In this document: positions 1-11,410 of the stretch, piece after piece
How positions within the stretch are numbered: the first letter of the stretch is position 1
Layout of the letters: each line of letters opens with the position of its first letter
Assembly: GCF_037975245.1 (NCBI RefSeq)
Contig: NC_092576.1
Location: 28,945,111-29,009,110 of the forward strand
Reading direction: 5' to 3'
DNA length: 64,000 nt
Origin: Apostichopus japonicus
Taxonomy: Eukaryota; Echinodermata; Holothuroidea; Aspidochirotida; Stichopodidae
Made by a program: the position numbers and the translations under genes
Notes under the pieces: model-generated
What the model was told of the DNA's origin: nothing
The model's database searches: none
Seen by the model: the letters and a program-made list of their open reading frames with translations, nothing else

Positions 1-44
1 TGGAATAGGTTTAAGGTCTTTGTTTAGTAACAAATAGCTATAAC

Positions 45-510
45 ACCTGCATTTCAATGTAGACAAAGAAATTGCTGAAACACAAATGTGACACCAAAGT
101 AGAAATCAGCAACGTCGAGAACCACTATAGTTCCTGATGCGTTTTTCTTTTGTTATTATATCTATCGGCTACTTTTCAATATCGGTTACGAGACTTTCAG
201 CAATGTTTGTTCTTGATAAACTGAAAGTGACCAAACGATTGCGATTTCTTCTATACTTCATTTTTTTTTCGTTTTAAATGATGATCAGTTTCAACATGTG
301 TTCTTGACGAAGTTTACATTAAGATCGAAAGTGTCCTCAAATCATTCGGATCAGTAACTGTTTATTGGCAAAATATGGATCCCACTTCAATAATATAGTC
401 GCTTTTCAATTAAAGATGATACGAGACTTACAGAGATTTCAGAGCTTGTAACCCTTGGAAAAGTCTATGCGGTAGTTGACGTATTAAATTTGATGAAATT
501 GTTCTGTAAA
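45..510. repeat. Left-edge block duplicated at 17395-17765
   Basis: This block, which contains the leftmost LRR exon, aligns by eye with 17395-17765 in the same orientation. Shared landmarks include aatgtaga followed by an acacaaatgtgaca-like stretch, gatcatcagtttcaacatgtgt-like sequence, and the exon itself. The copy at 17.4 kb is decayed. It looks like a segmental duplication of one intron-exon unit of the LRR gene. Confidence 0.6.
432..503 (-). CDS. LRR gene 1, LRR exon 10 (72 nt, phase 2-2)
   Basis: Acceptor tttacag precedes 503 and donor gtaagtctc follows 432. The exon encodes one repeat, TISSNLIRQLPHRLFQGLQ followed by ALKSL. It fits the 24-residue pattern of the other exons. It is separated from the previous exon (5141-5212) by about 4.6 kb filled with retroelement insertions, so assignment to gene 1 is likely but not certain. 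Confidence 0.7.
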
Positions 511-532
511 AGTAGAAGCAGAAGCAACAGGA

Positions 533-802
533 TTAAAGGAACGGGGTAGGGAATAAACTGGAGAAGGACAAAGGCAGAAAGTTGTGGCGGAAAAAGGGGG
601 GGTGGAAGATAGCTGTGAGAAGAGGAGTGATGGGGGAACAAGAGGAGAAGGAGGGGGGACAGAAGAAAAGATAGTCATGTCTTTCCTGAATGTAGAGCCC
701 ATGAGGTTCAATCGTGGGAAGGCGTTGTATCCACTGTCTCTCTCTGCTGATTCGTACTAGGTCAGGACGGCTACCTAACGATTTAATCTCCTTCAGGGAC
801 AT
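533..802 (-). mobile_element. Penelope-like element 3'-terminal coding fragment
   Basis: Read on the minus strand this gives LGSRPDLVRISRERQWIQRL followed by PTIEPHGL. The RE..WI..L.T..P.GL signature is what I associate with the end of GIY-YIG-bearing Penelope-like proteins. The rest of the frame is low-complexity Phe/Ser/Pro and probably untranslated. A related, more decayed tail lies at about 15360-15560. It is a fragment with no upstream reverse transcriptase attached. Confidence 0.4.
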
Positions 803-1890
803 GTCGTTAATACTATGGTTGGGAAGGTTAAACGTTTGAATTCTTCAAGTGAATCAATTTCCCGCAGATGGACTAGCAACGAATTCCATGAGTGCGGGGC
901 GGAATCGCAGAAACTGCGATTACCAAATGTTCTCGTGCGTGTCACAGGAACAGTAAGTTGATAGCTCTTGGATAAGGTCGTGAAGATATTCGGGCATACC
1001 ATACTTCAATGCCCTGTACACCGATATCAAATAATTATGCAGCGATATATTATTGATAAAGTTCTGGTTGCACTTTGAAATCAACAGATCAAGGGTATGC
1101 CTTCGATCGTGTGTAGGGCCAGTAATCTAATGTTTCAAATCAAAATCACTAAGATCACTAAGTAGTTCAATACAACTGGTAGCAGAAATATCACGTGGGT
1201 TATCCACGTGAAAGCTCAAGTCTCCACAAAGGAGAAATGTGAAATTCATGAAATAGAGTTACGGTTAAACCATTTTTGGCAGAAAAGTAGGAGTCGATAG
1301 ATAGATTACAACCTGAGACAATACTTTAGGCAGATGAAACAGAACACACAGTAGTTCAAACGACTTAAACCCATCTAGAGTTTGAACAGTTGCCTCCAGA
1401 ACTGTATTAAATATTACATCTATGTCCCTTCCACGTGGCTTTCTGCAAGTTCGGAAAAAGTTTGAAACCAATAGGGGTTATCTCATTTTCGATGACCGTG
1501 TCATTTTCATTAAGCCATGTCTCAGTTAAGACTGTAATATCAAACGCATGATCAGTGATAAAGTCAAGTACTACACCGGTCTTATTCCTGACAGATTTAC
1601 AGTTAAGTTATAGCAGTTTAACACAATCATGAAGAATAACATAGTTGGTTTGCCGATTATGCGATCGAAATCCCGATCGTTGTCCACCATAATGTAGCAA
1701 TCCATTTCCCTTTAGAATGGAGAGTAAGTTCTCATTAAGCTTATTTATGGTTCCCCTGGAACGGAAGCTCAGCAGCTCAGATCTATTATACATAAAGCGA
1801 TCACTAGAAATCGCTATTGAAATCAGGTAGAGAAGAAAGGATGTGACTAGCCAAGTGTGCATCCAGGCAAGTACCTCCATAACCACTGGC
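800..1890 (-). mobile_element. Decayed L2/CR1-like LINE (endonuclease plus RT tail)
   Basis: On the minus strand the 1610-1470 part reads NCKSVRNKTGVVLDFITDHA and then DITVLTETWLNE, the typical start of a LINE apurinic-like endonuclease. Around 1250-1060 come HVDNPRDISATSCIELLSDL and PTHDRRHTLDLLI, the endonuclease C-terminal part. Around 1000-800 come GNRSFCDSAPHSWNSLL and a FK tail, the usual end of L2/CR1/jockey-type RT proteins. The main RT palm region is missing, and stops and frameshifts separate the blocks. It is a dead, internally deleted copy, with the clade assigned by motif memory only. Confidence 0.7.
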
Positions 1891-2654
1891 CCGGATCCTT
1901 TTCCAATAACCGGCCAAAGGCGACACGCCCTTCTGGGGTCTATACTCAGATTGGTGACTCTCTTCGTAGAATCAAAGAAGAGGGTGGGCCACAGGTTCTG
2001 CTGAACGTGGCCCCCTCTGTGTTATACCCACCATTGTTTCGCTCAATGCTCGCGCCTGTGTGCCCGTCGGCTTGCCGGACCGCCATCTCTCCAGATGTGT
2101 GGCGGTCTGTGTGTTGCAAGTCACTAGATAGCCGTCTCAGGGACTTGGCGTGGAGGATTGCACATGGGGTCCTCATCACTAACCATTTTCGCCTAGTCAG
2201 GTGGCGATTAGGTGATGGGATTTGTCCCCGTGTGGGCTGTAAAGCCATCGAGACAATGCAACACCTTTTGCTGGAGTGTCCCTTTGTCCGGTTGGTGTGG
2301 GATTGGTTTCACGCCTTCGTGATTGGTGTTATTGGTTGCACACAGTGGGCCATTAGTAGTGATTTTGTTTTGTATGGTTTGTTGCCCCCTGTGTGCCCAA
2401 CCTGGGTTAGGGATCTGCTGTTGTTGTTTGCCGCTGTCATCAGGAGACACATCTGGAACAGCAGATGCCGCCTAGTCTTCGATGGGGACGTCTGGAGGGC
2501 AGAGGATGTTGTCCCCCTCGTGCAAAGTGACATCAGGTTGCGCATGGAGGCGGACCATGCACGGCTTCCCGACACTGCATTCCGTAGACGCTGGCGCAAG
2601 CCCGTCGTCTACTATCGGGACGGCGTTCCCCGGATGAAATTTGGAGTGAGTTAG
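1857..2654 (+). mobile_element. Tx1/L1-like LINE ORF2 C-terminal fragment (zf-RVT)
   Basis: An open frame of 265 codons whose middle shows a zf-RVT type zinc-binding module: LRDLAWRIAHGVL, then CPRVGCKAIETMQHLLLECP with C-x4-C-x7-H-x4-C spacing, then VW. This module closes the ORF2 protein of L1/Tx1-type non-LTR elements. The polymerase and endonuclease are absent, so the copy is 5' truncated. Base composition is clearly more GC-rich than the surroundings. It probably continues as 3' UTR to about 2900, where gttgacctttggtccgtgtc-like sequence occurs twice. Confidence 0.75.
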
Positions 2655-2899
2655 TTGGTAGGTGTGGGGGCGGTGTGGTCGTTACATAATATAGGTTGGT
2701 TTATTTTTTCTCTTTGTGGTTTGGGGTTGGCTTTTTGGGGCTTGTTTGTTTTGCTTCTGTTGGCCTTTGGGTCCGTGTCCTTTTCGCGTCACGTTAAACG
2801 CTGCGTTAGTGAGAGATTGATGCGTTTCAGTTGTTGCTTTACAGACTGGGTTTGTTTTTGATTTTGTTGACCTTTGGTCCGTGTCCGTTTCTTAGCACG

Positions 2900-3540
2900 T
2901 AAAAAGCACACCTCCATAACCATACAGTTGGAAACGGCGATTGGTAAACACAACACAAATCGCAGAACGGGTACTGCCCTAACAATTACTGACTCACAAA
3001 TACGATGATCGAATATAACCAGTAAATGTAAGTTAAAATGGAACCAAGGTCGATATTCAAGAAACGAAGAAAGAAGAAGGTAACATTAATGAAAGACAAA
3101 CAATATCTGGTAAGTAGACAGACAAATTTCCAAAACCAGGAGCGAAAAATAGACGAAGAATGGAGAGATACACAACATTCGTGCGGCAGCTGAAAACAGC
3201 GCCTATATATTCAGCGCCCATAAAATATTTTAAATTTTGTGGTAAATGTTTCTACTGTTTGTCGGTGAGGTATTTCAAATGGGTTTAAACGCGTTTATCT
3301 AGTGAGGTTTAACTTAACTTGTATACTTTAAAGGAATATGCAGTTTACCATAAAACCTCTTCGTTTTAGCCTTTTTAGAATCGATAGCTGCATTTCGCGT
3401 GTAATTTAACAAACAACGGTCATATTATACTCTATTCTTCATTGAACTGATAGTTAAATAAACGCACAATGCACTAAGATCACTTGATGAATATGGAAGG
3501 AGAAACATTACAATGAGCTTGTACGACGAAAACATTTATA
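2900..3540. other. No gene seen
   Basis: AT-rich sequence between two retroelement pieces. I see no exon with consensus splice sites, no RNA gene and no clear repeat other than a short TA run at 3536-3552. It would lie within the last visible gene 1 intron. Confidence 0.4.
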
Positions 3541-3550
3541 TATATATATA

Positions 3551-3708
3551 TAAATAGGTAACAAGATATTTCGAGCGTTTACACGGCTCTTCTTCAGTTG
3601 TACTAATGAAATGGAAGAAACTAGACCTTATTGGTATTTAGCTTAGCATGTATGCTCATAAAAGAGAGATCCCTGTTGAGCCCATTGTTGTGTGTGTTGA
3701 GGCGTAAG
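3551..3708. repeat. Inverted repeat arm, left (Penelope-like element)
   Basis: Reverse complement of 4714-4871, with one difference seen (acca-a-taagg versus acca-g-taagg). Contains the stop codon and last codons of the GIY-YIG ORF plus about 65 bp of 3' untranslated sequence. Confidence 0.9.
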
Positions 3709-4702
3709 ATGGTTTTTAGTTCCCGGTTGCTTCTTTCATGAGCGGTTTTGAAGAAGCCGTATAGAATGACAAATTTGAGGTCAGATAAGTTGTGATTGGG
3801 GAGCTTAAAATGTTCGGCAACAGGGAAACCTGGGTTATTATTGCGGATACTTAGTTTGTGATTATTGAAGCGGAGTCTGAACTTTGTGCTGGTTTCGCCA
3901 ATATAGGTGACCTGGGGGCACTTGCAACAATACAGCAGGTAGATGACATTGGCTGAGTCGCAACCAAATCTACCAGGTCTCAGAGTAGTGCCTGAGGCCC
4001 GGTGGAGGAAAGCGGGGGAGGGGTCGAGGTGTGTGCACACCAAGCATCTAGGTTTGTTACAGGGGATGCTACCACTGTCAGGTTCATTACTGGGTGGGGC
4101 GAGATTAGTGCGAAGCAGCACTGAGCGGATGTTACGGGGTTGTCTATATGCTATGACTGGGGGGCTTTGAAGAGTTCAGCTATTGTGGGGTCCGAACCTA
4201 GAGTGCCCCAAGATTGTTTGATTTCATTGAAAAGGGGGCGAAGGGAGGGGTGGTAGGTGACAACAAGGGGTAATCTATCAGAAACAGATTTTTTACGATA
4301 GGTAAGGAGACTAGATCGTTGTAGGGACAGAACCCGTGTGAGGTGGAAGTTAAGTATTCGGTATGGCTATCCCCTTTGAAGGAAAAAATCAAACAGTTCA
4401 ATGGCCTTATTAAGAAAAGTTTGGTCATGTGAGCAGATACGCCGGTATCTGAGTAACTGGCTGTAGACAATGGAATTTTTGGTGTGGCGGGGATGAAAAC
4501 CATTAAAGTGGAGATAAGAGTGCCTATCAGTGGGTTTGGCATACACCGATGTCTCTATTTTGTGATCATCGATCATGACGAGTACATCGAGGAAGGGGAT
4601 TTGCTTAGTGGACCGTTCTGTGGTAAACTTTATGGAATCGTGAAAATCATTGGCAAACGTGAAAAAGTTGTCAAGTTCTTGTTCGCCCTTATCCCATAGC
4701 AT
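3621..4702 (-). pseudogene. Penelope-like RT / GIY-YIG protein remnant
   Basis: The upstream part carries LDNFFTFANDFHDSIKFT, IPFLDVLV, YAKPTDRHSYLHFNGFHP and RRICSHDQTFLNKA, which are conserved landmarks downstream of the RT palm in Penelope-like proteins. After a TAG replacing the usual Tyr of the RGYP-like motif, the frame continues with RLPLVVTYHPSLRPLF. A one-base change in a C-homopolymer then shifts frame before VIAYRQPRNIRSVLLRTNL. The last 165 codons contain IYLLYC, then TYIGET, then R and H residues spaced as in GIY-YIG nucleases, preceded by a Cys-rich CNKPRCLVC. The catalytic YADD box is upstream of the truncation and absent. Confidence 0.85.
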
Positions 4703-4713
4703 ACAAATATCAA

Positions 4714-4871
4714 CTTACGCCTCAACACACACAACAATGGGCTCAACAGGGATCTCTCTTTTATGAGCATACATGCTAAGCTAAATACCAGTAAGGTCTA
4801 GTTTCTTCCATTTCATTAGTACAACTGAAGAAGAGCCGTGTAAACGCTCGAAATATCTTGTTACCTATTTA
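4714..4871. repeat. Inverted repeat arm, right (Penelope-like element)
   Basis: Matches the left arm in reverse orientation and abuts the 5' truncation point of the element at about 4702. The two arms could form a long hairpin in DNA or RNA. Confidence 0.9.
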
Positions 4872-4961
4872 ACGTTCTAAGTAATCAAGTTGGAAATGAA
4901 AGTATCGTTTTTTTCCATTTTTTTCTTGTGGATATTCTTAACTTTCCAACACACGCCATCA

Positions 4962-5028
4962 GACATATATATATATATACATATATATATATATGCATAT
5001 ATACATATATATATATACATACATATAG

Positions 5029-5064
<36 letters not shown>
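4962..5064. repeat. TA/CATATA microsatellite
   Basis: Alternating tatata with cata and gata interruptions. It creates an artefactual Tyr/Ile-rich open frame. Confidence 0.9.
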
Positions 5065-5067
<3 letters not shown>

Positions 5068-5140
5068 ATCACACAACGCTACAGCGTATAGGACAGTCAG
5101 TACTAGAAGTAATAATAATTAAGTAATTTAGCTTTATTAC

Positions 5141-5212
5141 AATGTTTTCAATGCCGGTGTGTTGCTGAAGAGACCGTCTGGTATTTCTGATAGCTTGTTA
5201 CCTTGAAAATCT
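5141..5212 (-). CDS. LRR gene 1, LRR exon 9
   Basis: 72 nt between acceptor attcacag and donor gtaataaag. Encodes DFQGNKLSEIPDGLFSNTPA followed by LKTL, a near-canonical repeat. Phase 2 at both ends. Confidence 0.85.
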
Positions 5213-5635
5213 CTGTGAATGGAAAAAAATGATATAATGTGCTACATGAAATGTAAATGAACTTTTGTTTTGAGGAACAACATGTCGAAGTAAAGGAAAA
5301 GTTACAGACATGCAATCATTAAAAAATGAAAATTATCTGTTAATGAATATTATATATATATTAGTATTAAAACTTCTAATTAAACTTTACAATCGGAATA
5401 ACAATAAGTTTTGCAATTCTTATTTTGGACGAACGGGAAGAAATCGTGTCTACCATACATTTTTACTTCTTAATATTATATCGTTAATTAAAATCAAGTT
5501 TGAATATCGAGACTAATTGATACTACATTGCCAAATATTTGGATATATAACCCCTTTGACATCAAACGTAGCCCCATTGAACGATAAACTCTTTTAACTT
5601 TAAAAAACAATTGTTCGAGTGAAGGATAAGCTTAC

Positions 5636-5707
5636 ACATGTTTAAGATGTGGTGTATTCGCAAACAAATCCTTTGGTATTTCTGTGATAAAATTTTGAGA
5701 TAATTCT
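5636..5707 (-). CDS. LRR gene 1, LRR exon 8
   Basis: 72 nt between acceptor tctgtcag and donor gtaagctt. Encodes ELSQNFITEIPKDLFANTPH followed by LKHV. Phase 2 at both ends. Confidence 0.85.
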
Positions 5708-5809
5708 CTGACAGAAGAAAAGACAAAAGAAACAAATGTAAGTTCCAGCATAACTGATTATCAAACATGTTTAAATGAAAATATTTAGTAGATAAAAGCG
5801 TTTACTTAC

Positions 5810-5881
5810 AGACTTTCAATTTGCGTTGTATTTAGCAATAGCCCTTCAGCTATCTCTTTGAGACGATTATTTCTTAAATGT
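5810..5881 (-). CDS. LRR gene 1, LRR exon 7
   Basis: 72 nt between acceptor ctcgacag and donor gtaagtaa. Encodes HLRNNRLKEIAEGLLLNTTQ followed by IESL. Only about 100 bp of intron separates it from the next exon, unlike the 1-2 kb introns elsewhere. Confidence 0.85.
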
Positions 5882-7036
5882 CTGTCGAGAGAGAAATGTT
5901 CCCATGGATTATGTTAATAAATCCATCTTTTGGATATCAATGAACATTGAAATATTATCAACGGTAATGTACAATCTAGACAACATACAAATCCGGTGTT
6001 ACGAGAATACTATTGACGTACATTCTCCATAAGAATCATCTTCAAGATACGTGATATTAATCGTTCATTTATTATGATATTTTCGCCATTTTTATAAAAC
6101 CTATTACTAACATAAAGTGCACCTCATCATTGTAATCATCGTCATATGTTGTTTTTTTTCGTTTATGGTAAAACAACGTGCGTTACAGCCGATGTAATCA
6201 TTCAATCAAATTCATTACTAATATATAATGATGAGGCAACTGGGTTTGTAACCCGTCAACAATTTTTGTTTTATACTTAATATACTCTGTGCGAAGGTAT
6301 TGAATATTCTAAAGAGAGTTTTTATTTGCACAACTTTTGATCAAGGAGCTTTTGTCCAAACGAATGAACGTTCATATCAAAAACAGATTACCATAATCTT
6401 TGAGGGTACCTGTAACTTTCTTTCACCATTCAAGTGGGTACAATTTGCAGTATGTTTAATCGTATTGGGTTGCCATGTCAGATAAAATCAAAAATAATAT
6501 CTTGGCTTCGTTCAAATGATTCGGAGCTATCAGAAACAGCTAATAGAACAACTAATATAACACAAAAATCGTAACAATAATTTTGCTGATCGTGTCATTT
6601 AAATTCATATCAGGCCAAAGGTGCAGTCTTGACAGAGAACGTACAAAATTCAACCGTAAAAGGCCATCAATTACCATTATGCATTAAAGATATATTTCAT
6701 AAACTAATAGGACCAGAGGAAGTATTTGTATTATGATCATGTACATTATGTAGAAATGGAAGAAATAAAAGAACCAAGAGATAATTACTGTGAGAGATAA
6801 ACCTTCAAGCCAACAGATTTTACATGTTCTAACTACCTTACTTCCTACTACGTGATGATGTGTAATGAACACAATTAAAAAACTTCCAAATAGTTCCAAA
6901 TCAATTCGCTGAATAAACGGCAAATATTTACTCTCATGGTCTCTGTTAATATGGATTCTCGTGTTTTTAAATTAAATATATGCTTTCATTTACTTCTTGA
7001 TGTGTAGAATAATTCACAAACGGTTCAAATGCTTAC

Positions 7037-7108
7037 AACTTAATTAGACTTGGATTCCCGTCAAATATTCCGCTGTCCAGGTTTGTAATGTAATTATCCT
7101 CAAAGAAC
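7037..7108 (-). CDS. LRR gene 1, LRR exon 6
   Basis: 72 nt between acceptor atctttcag and donor gtaagc. Encodes FFEDNYITNLDSGIFDGNPS followed by LIKL. Phase 2 at both ends; the IP position is replaced by LD. Confidence 0.85.
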
Positions 7109-8504
7109 CTGAAAGATATTAAACAAACCGGTTGAAATCTTTCTCAAGAAATGCTTTAGTTATCAAGAGCTGTATTCGACTCAACTTATTATGAGTGCAA
7201 ACAGATTATAATAGTTCCAAATTTGACCGAGTCAAATACCATTTCCATACATTGGAATTTCTTGGCATTCCTAGTATCATCTTATGTTGGTCAAGTACAA
7301 CTGATTACTTGACCACATATATACCAACCAGTGTTCAGTACCATAAACACTATATGGTGGTTACTTTCTGTGCTACGTGGTTTATGCTTAATCAGATACT
7401 GACATAAAGCAACAATATATTTTGTTTGGATTACTATAACTGTAAACTGAAATATGCTGTACATTAAACTTCAGTTCATACAATTTAGGGGGTTTATGGG
7501 AGACACGATGTGTGTTATATTATTTAATATGGTCTGCAATGCTCAATGAAAATATTAAACTATAACAAAATATAACAATGTGTTATACATGTGAGTTATA
7601 TTCTAAGTTAAAACCAGAGAGAAAACAGAACTTTGGGGTAAGATGTTTAATCTTTAGTATTGCTATTTCAACTGACGCCACCTATACTAATGTATATTAT
7701 GCAGTTCCAGCTATACAGTATAACAAATATTATACAAACTCATTACTGTACACAGAACAGTACTCCTTATCCATTGGCTTAATTATATGCATATTTAACA
7801 ATCATTCTAACGGGAATTATTAAGGGGAAATTGTGACATAACAGTTGTGTTGGTGTCACTAAAAAAGACTATCACATACAATGTGTGTATAGGTTTATGC
7901 CATTGTACCAACTAATGACAGATCCCCCCACCCCCAATAAAAAAAATCAAATCTATATAGTTATAGTAACATAGCTACTATTGGCAGAACTATGCCAAAA
8001 CTATATCCAGCGAACCCAAGTCTAGGGAAATACTGAAATAGAGCCCGACAGGCTATATTTATTAAGGGTATTTTTAGCTTGAAGCTATCAAGCTGTAATA
8101 TTACATACTAAATATTACATACTTTACTTGCATTATAAATATGGAAGCAAAACAATAGGTTTCAATGTAATTTGTTACAAACGGTCACCTAAATTTAATT
8201 GATCCGTAGATGCCGCATAGTAATATCTTTTCGTCAAATGTAGTAAGCTATACATCAGATGGAACAACATCTGTCAAGGAGACGTTAGTCATCTAAGAAA
8301 TAATTTGGCAGCAGAATAGTCTTCTGTTTGAACTCAACCATGTGATGATATTTGTGCATTCATACACTATTTAACGGTAGTTTACATGCTTACACTATGT
8401 TTATTTAAAATACTATACAACCCTACGCAAATGACCTACCTGGTAATAGCTGTAACGTCCCTTAATATTTGTTAATAATATTTATCGTCATCAATGATAC
8501 TTAC

Positions 8505-8576
8505 AAATTCTCAAGATTAGTCTTGTTTTCAGTCAGATCAGAGGGAATGTGAGATATTTTGTTTCTTGAAAAATAT
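8505..8576 (-). CDS. LRR gene 1, LRR exon 5
   Basis: 72 nt between acceptor ctccacag and donor gtaagtatc. Encodes YFSRNKISHIPSDLTENKTN followed by LENL. Phase 2 at both ends. Confidence 0.85.
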
Positions 8577-8967
8577 CTGTGGAGAAGGGAATATAATCTT
8601 TGAATCATTTGTGACGTGGGGTTGAATTTATCAATTGAGTCAAATTAAATCCAAAAGCTGACCGTAATCGATAGTATCCTATATAAAAAATAATAATACT
8701 GTAGCAATAGCAACAATAATGTTCAATAGTTTTCTAAGTACTATAAGACAACAATTAAGAAGTCTTAATATCTCATTCCGAGAACATTTCAGTTCCATAA
8801 AAAACGTGATAAGGGTTATATCGAACAAATTTATGTTATGATAAATATTCCCACACTTTTCTCTATTCATTTATGGATACTGAAATATTAATAAATATTC
8901 AAACAAAACCCTTTGACGGACTAAGAAGTTAGTCCTGTTATAACGAGTGCTACGTCCAAATAAGTGT

Positions 8968-9205
8968 TAACTAGGATTGTTAGCTCGGTGGATAACGCCA
9001 CTGCCTTCCAATCATAAGGTCAACAGTTCGAGTCTCCAAGATTAATGTATGTCGTCTAGATTCAGAGTTGTTGACAATTCATAATCATGGATGTTAAATT
9101 TGAATCTAAGAGACTGACTTCGGTCAGCTTCCGGCTTGGATAAGCCAATGAGGCTTCTTTGGAGTTCCTGCTTGCAGGAAGATCTAAAATACATACGTAC
9201 ATATA
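8968..9205 (+). mobile_element. tRNA-derived SINE
   Basis: Starts with a tRNA-like region: an A-box-like tagctcggtgg at about 8980 and a B-box-like agttcgagtc about 45 bp downstream. A non-tRNA body containing gacttcggtcagcttccgg and ttcctgcttgcaggaag follows, ending in an acatac tail. It lies inside the left copy of the duplicated block and is absent from the right copy, so it probably inserted after the duplication. Confidence 0.65.
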
Positions 9206-9629
9206 TACATACAATATGCTAATTTTAATCTCGCTTTAATAAAGAATAATAAGGAATTCGATGAATTTCAAAAGTCTTTATATACTTGCAACTTGTATAG
9301 ATGTATAGATGGTAGGTCATTGTGAAAGACAAGTGTGTAAGAGTTAACATCATACATATCGGCGTATTACATAAATAAACTCATAACTACTTACCACTTA
9401 TGTATAGGTATCAACATATTAGCATGCTTTGTAGGAACTAAGTTGGAGATACTTTAAAGATAGTAAATTGATATTAGATGACATCTATCGTACTTTTCGT
9501 AAGTCAAGAAAGAATTAACAGACAAAGTGTTATCATTTACATGTGGCCTTCGTAACATAATTATCATGTTTTGAAACTGAGTTCCTATTGAAATGACAAA
9601 AATAAAGCAATGCAATATGTGGTACTTGC

Positions 9630-9701
9630 ATGGCTTTTATATCTAATGCAGACGAGAGACACCCCGTTGGAATTTCTTCAATGAAGTTTCTTGAAAAGTC
9701 A
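9630..9701 (-). CDS. LRR gene 1, LRR exon 4 (GC donor)
   Basis: 72 nt after acceptor tttacag. Encodes DFSRNFIEEIPTGCLSSALD followed by IKAM or I across the junction. The intron begins gcaagtacc, a well-formed GC-AG donor instead of GT. The exon is a duplicate of 11411-11482. Confidence 0.8.
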
Positions 9702-11410
9702 CTGTAAATTAACAAAAGTAGGTAGGTGTCAATGTCTGGCGTCTGTTTATCGTTACTGCGAATTTAATGTCAACAACTTGAATTATTTTAGCTGTATTTG
9801 CTTTGTTAATAGGCAACAAATATGCTCATAAATTGTAAGTACACAAAAATGGCTTATCTATTCGTATTACAATGATAAAATGTATAAAAACTAGAATTTT
9901 TCTGGCATCAAAGTTTCCAGGTAATGTGTGTAATTTCAAACAGCAGATAATCTAGGTAAAAAATAACGTCTAAAAATGTTATGTTTACAGTTTTTAGCAA
10001 GCATTATAAATGCCATTATCCGTAAAATAACTCTATGACGACCGTGACTCTTTACTATATATGTTATTTATACAGTTTTTTCCTTGCAATTTGTCTTTTT
10101 TCCTGTAAATAACAATATGGTGACTGTTATGTTGCTCTATCTTTTAAGTGAAATATACAGTCTTTAATGATACATTTACAGTTTCTTCCTTACAATAAAT
10201 GGGTTCTTTGTCTGTAAAATTACTTGATTTTGACGATTATTTAACACAATATTCTAAGCAGATATACAATCTATAAATTTAAGAGCAGATATAAAGGCTA
10301 TTCATTTAATTGAAACATTTTCTCCTTGCAATATTAGTGTATATTCTTTTGTAAAACTACTGTATGGGTCGCTGTGATTATAGTGTATGTTAAATAGAAA
10401 GACATATGAACAAGGTCAACAAGGGTCACAGTAATCTTCAGATAAGAGATCTTTCATTTAAATTTTCTGTTATATTCACAATAAAAGTCACAGAAGTTTA
10501 CCTGAAGTCATACTATTAATTACAAATTTGACATTATATTTAATATTTACGCAACTGACAATTTACCGCCTGCATATCCAACATGTGTCAATTACAGTTG
10601 TTATCACTCCTGTTTGTCTGATGGAATTACTAAAACTCTGAAACCTTTATTAAACAATTTCAAAACTTGTTCAAACATACATTTGAATGCCAAAAGCTTT
10701 ATTCAAAAGTAATACAGAGAGTGTTAAGGCAGGCGCTGATTATGGGGTTGGGGTTTGCTGGGTGATCCAGCTTTTTTTTTTGAGAAACAAAAACAATTTG
10801 AAATTACATACCATACTTTTATTGTATGGAAATGCACTGATAATTCCGAATGTGGCCATATTTGTCTCTTTGGCCACTTCAGGAAATCCTTGATGAGTCA
10901 GTGAAAGTGTTCACAATTAAGTCATAATAAGCACTAGCTTTAAAACTTTAAACTTGATCCACTCCTGCTAGTTCCTAACCTTTCCTTGTCTATTGCTCTA
11001 CAACAAGTGTTCTTTCTCTAAGTTACAGATGTACTTGATGTATGCGAAGTTCACTCAAGTTCACTGCATTGTGTGACTACAGGCATTCTTCATTGTTCAA
11101 TGGTTTTATAAATACTATAAGCCAACAATTAAGAAGTCTTTCTATCCCATTCCGAGAACATTTCAGTTCCATATAAAAAATACATATGTATAGATACCAT
11201 CATATTAACATGCTGCATAAGAACAAAGTTCGAGATTCTTGCAAAATAGTAAATCGATGTCAGATGGCATCCATCATACTTCTCGTAAGTAGTAAAGAAT
11301 GAACGGACAAAATGTTAATAATGTGAGAAAGTTACAAATTTATCATGTTTTCAAAACTTAGTTCATATTGAAATGAAATAAAATGTATGATTGCAATATG
11401 TGGTACTTGC

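Larger units (their letters stand above)
3551..4871 (-). mobile_element. Penelope-like element with GIY-YIG, flanked by inverted copies of its 3' end
   Basis: A 5'-truncated Penelope-like retroelement on the minus strand. The C-terminal part of the reverse transcriptase (4702-4367) is joined to a GIY-YIG endonuclease (4121-3621). The stretch 3551-3708 and its reverse complement at 4714-4871 match over about 158 bp with one visible mismatch. Both arms include the last codons of the GIY-YIG ORF and 3' untranslated sequence. Penelope-like elements are known for terminal repeats in direct or inverted arrangement and for complex truncated copies. Two lesions inactivate it: a TAG at 4369-4367 and a frameshift in a C-run near 4160. 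Confidence 0.85.
8700..9850. repeat. Exon-bearing block duplicated at 11090-11670
   Basis: Two parts, about 8700-8800 and 9380-9850, align with 11092-11170 and 11190-11670. Shared landmarks include caacaattaagaagtctt and cattccgagaacatttcagt, then the LRR exon itself, then tatttgctttgtt and gtacacaaaaatggc. The extra roughly 580 bp in the left copy include the SINE at 8968-9205. This is an intragenic tandem duplication that added one LRR exon. Confidence 0.75.

Noticed and set aside
2655-2861. 68-codon hydrophobic frame after the LINE fragment
   Set aside because: T/G-rich LINE 3' UTR; hydrophobicity reflects base composition.
6855-6925. Possible extra gene 1 exon (acceptor tttattcag, donor gtaagg)
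   Set aside because: Length and translation do not fit an LRR and the phase-2 frame meets a stop; splice-like sites alone are not enough.
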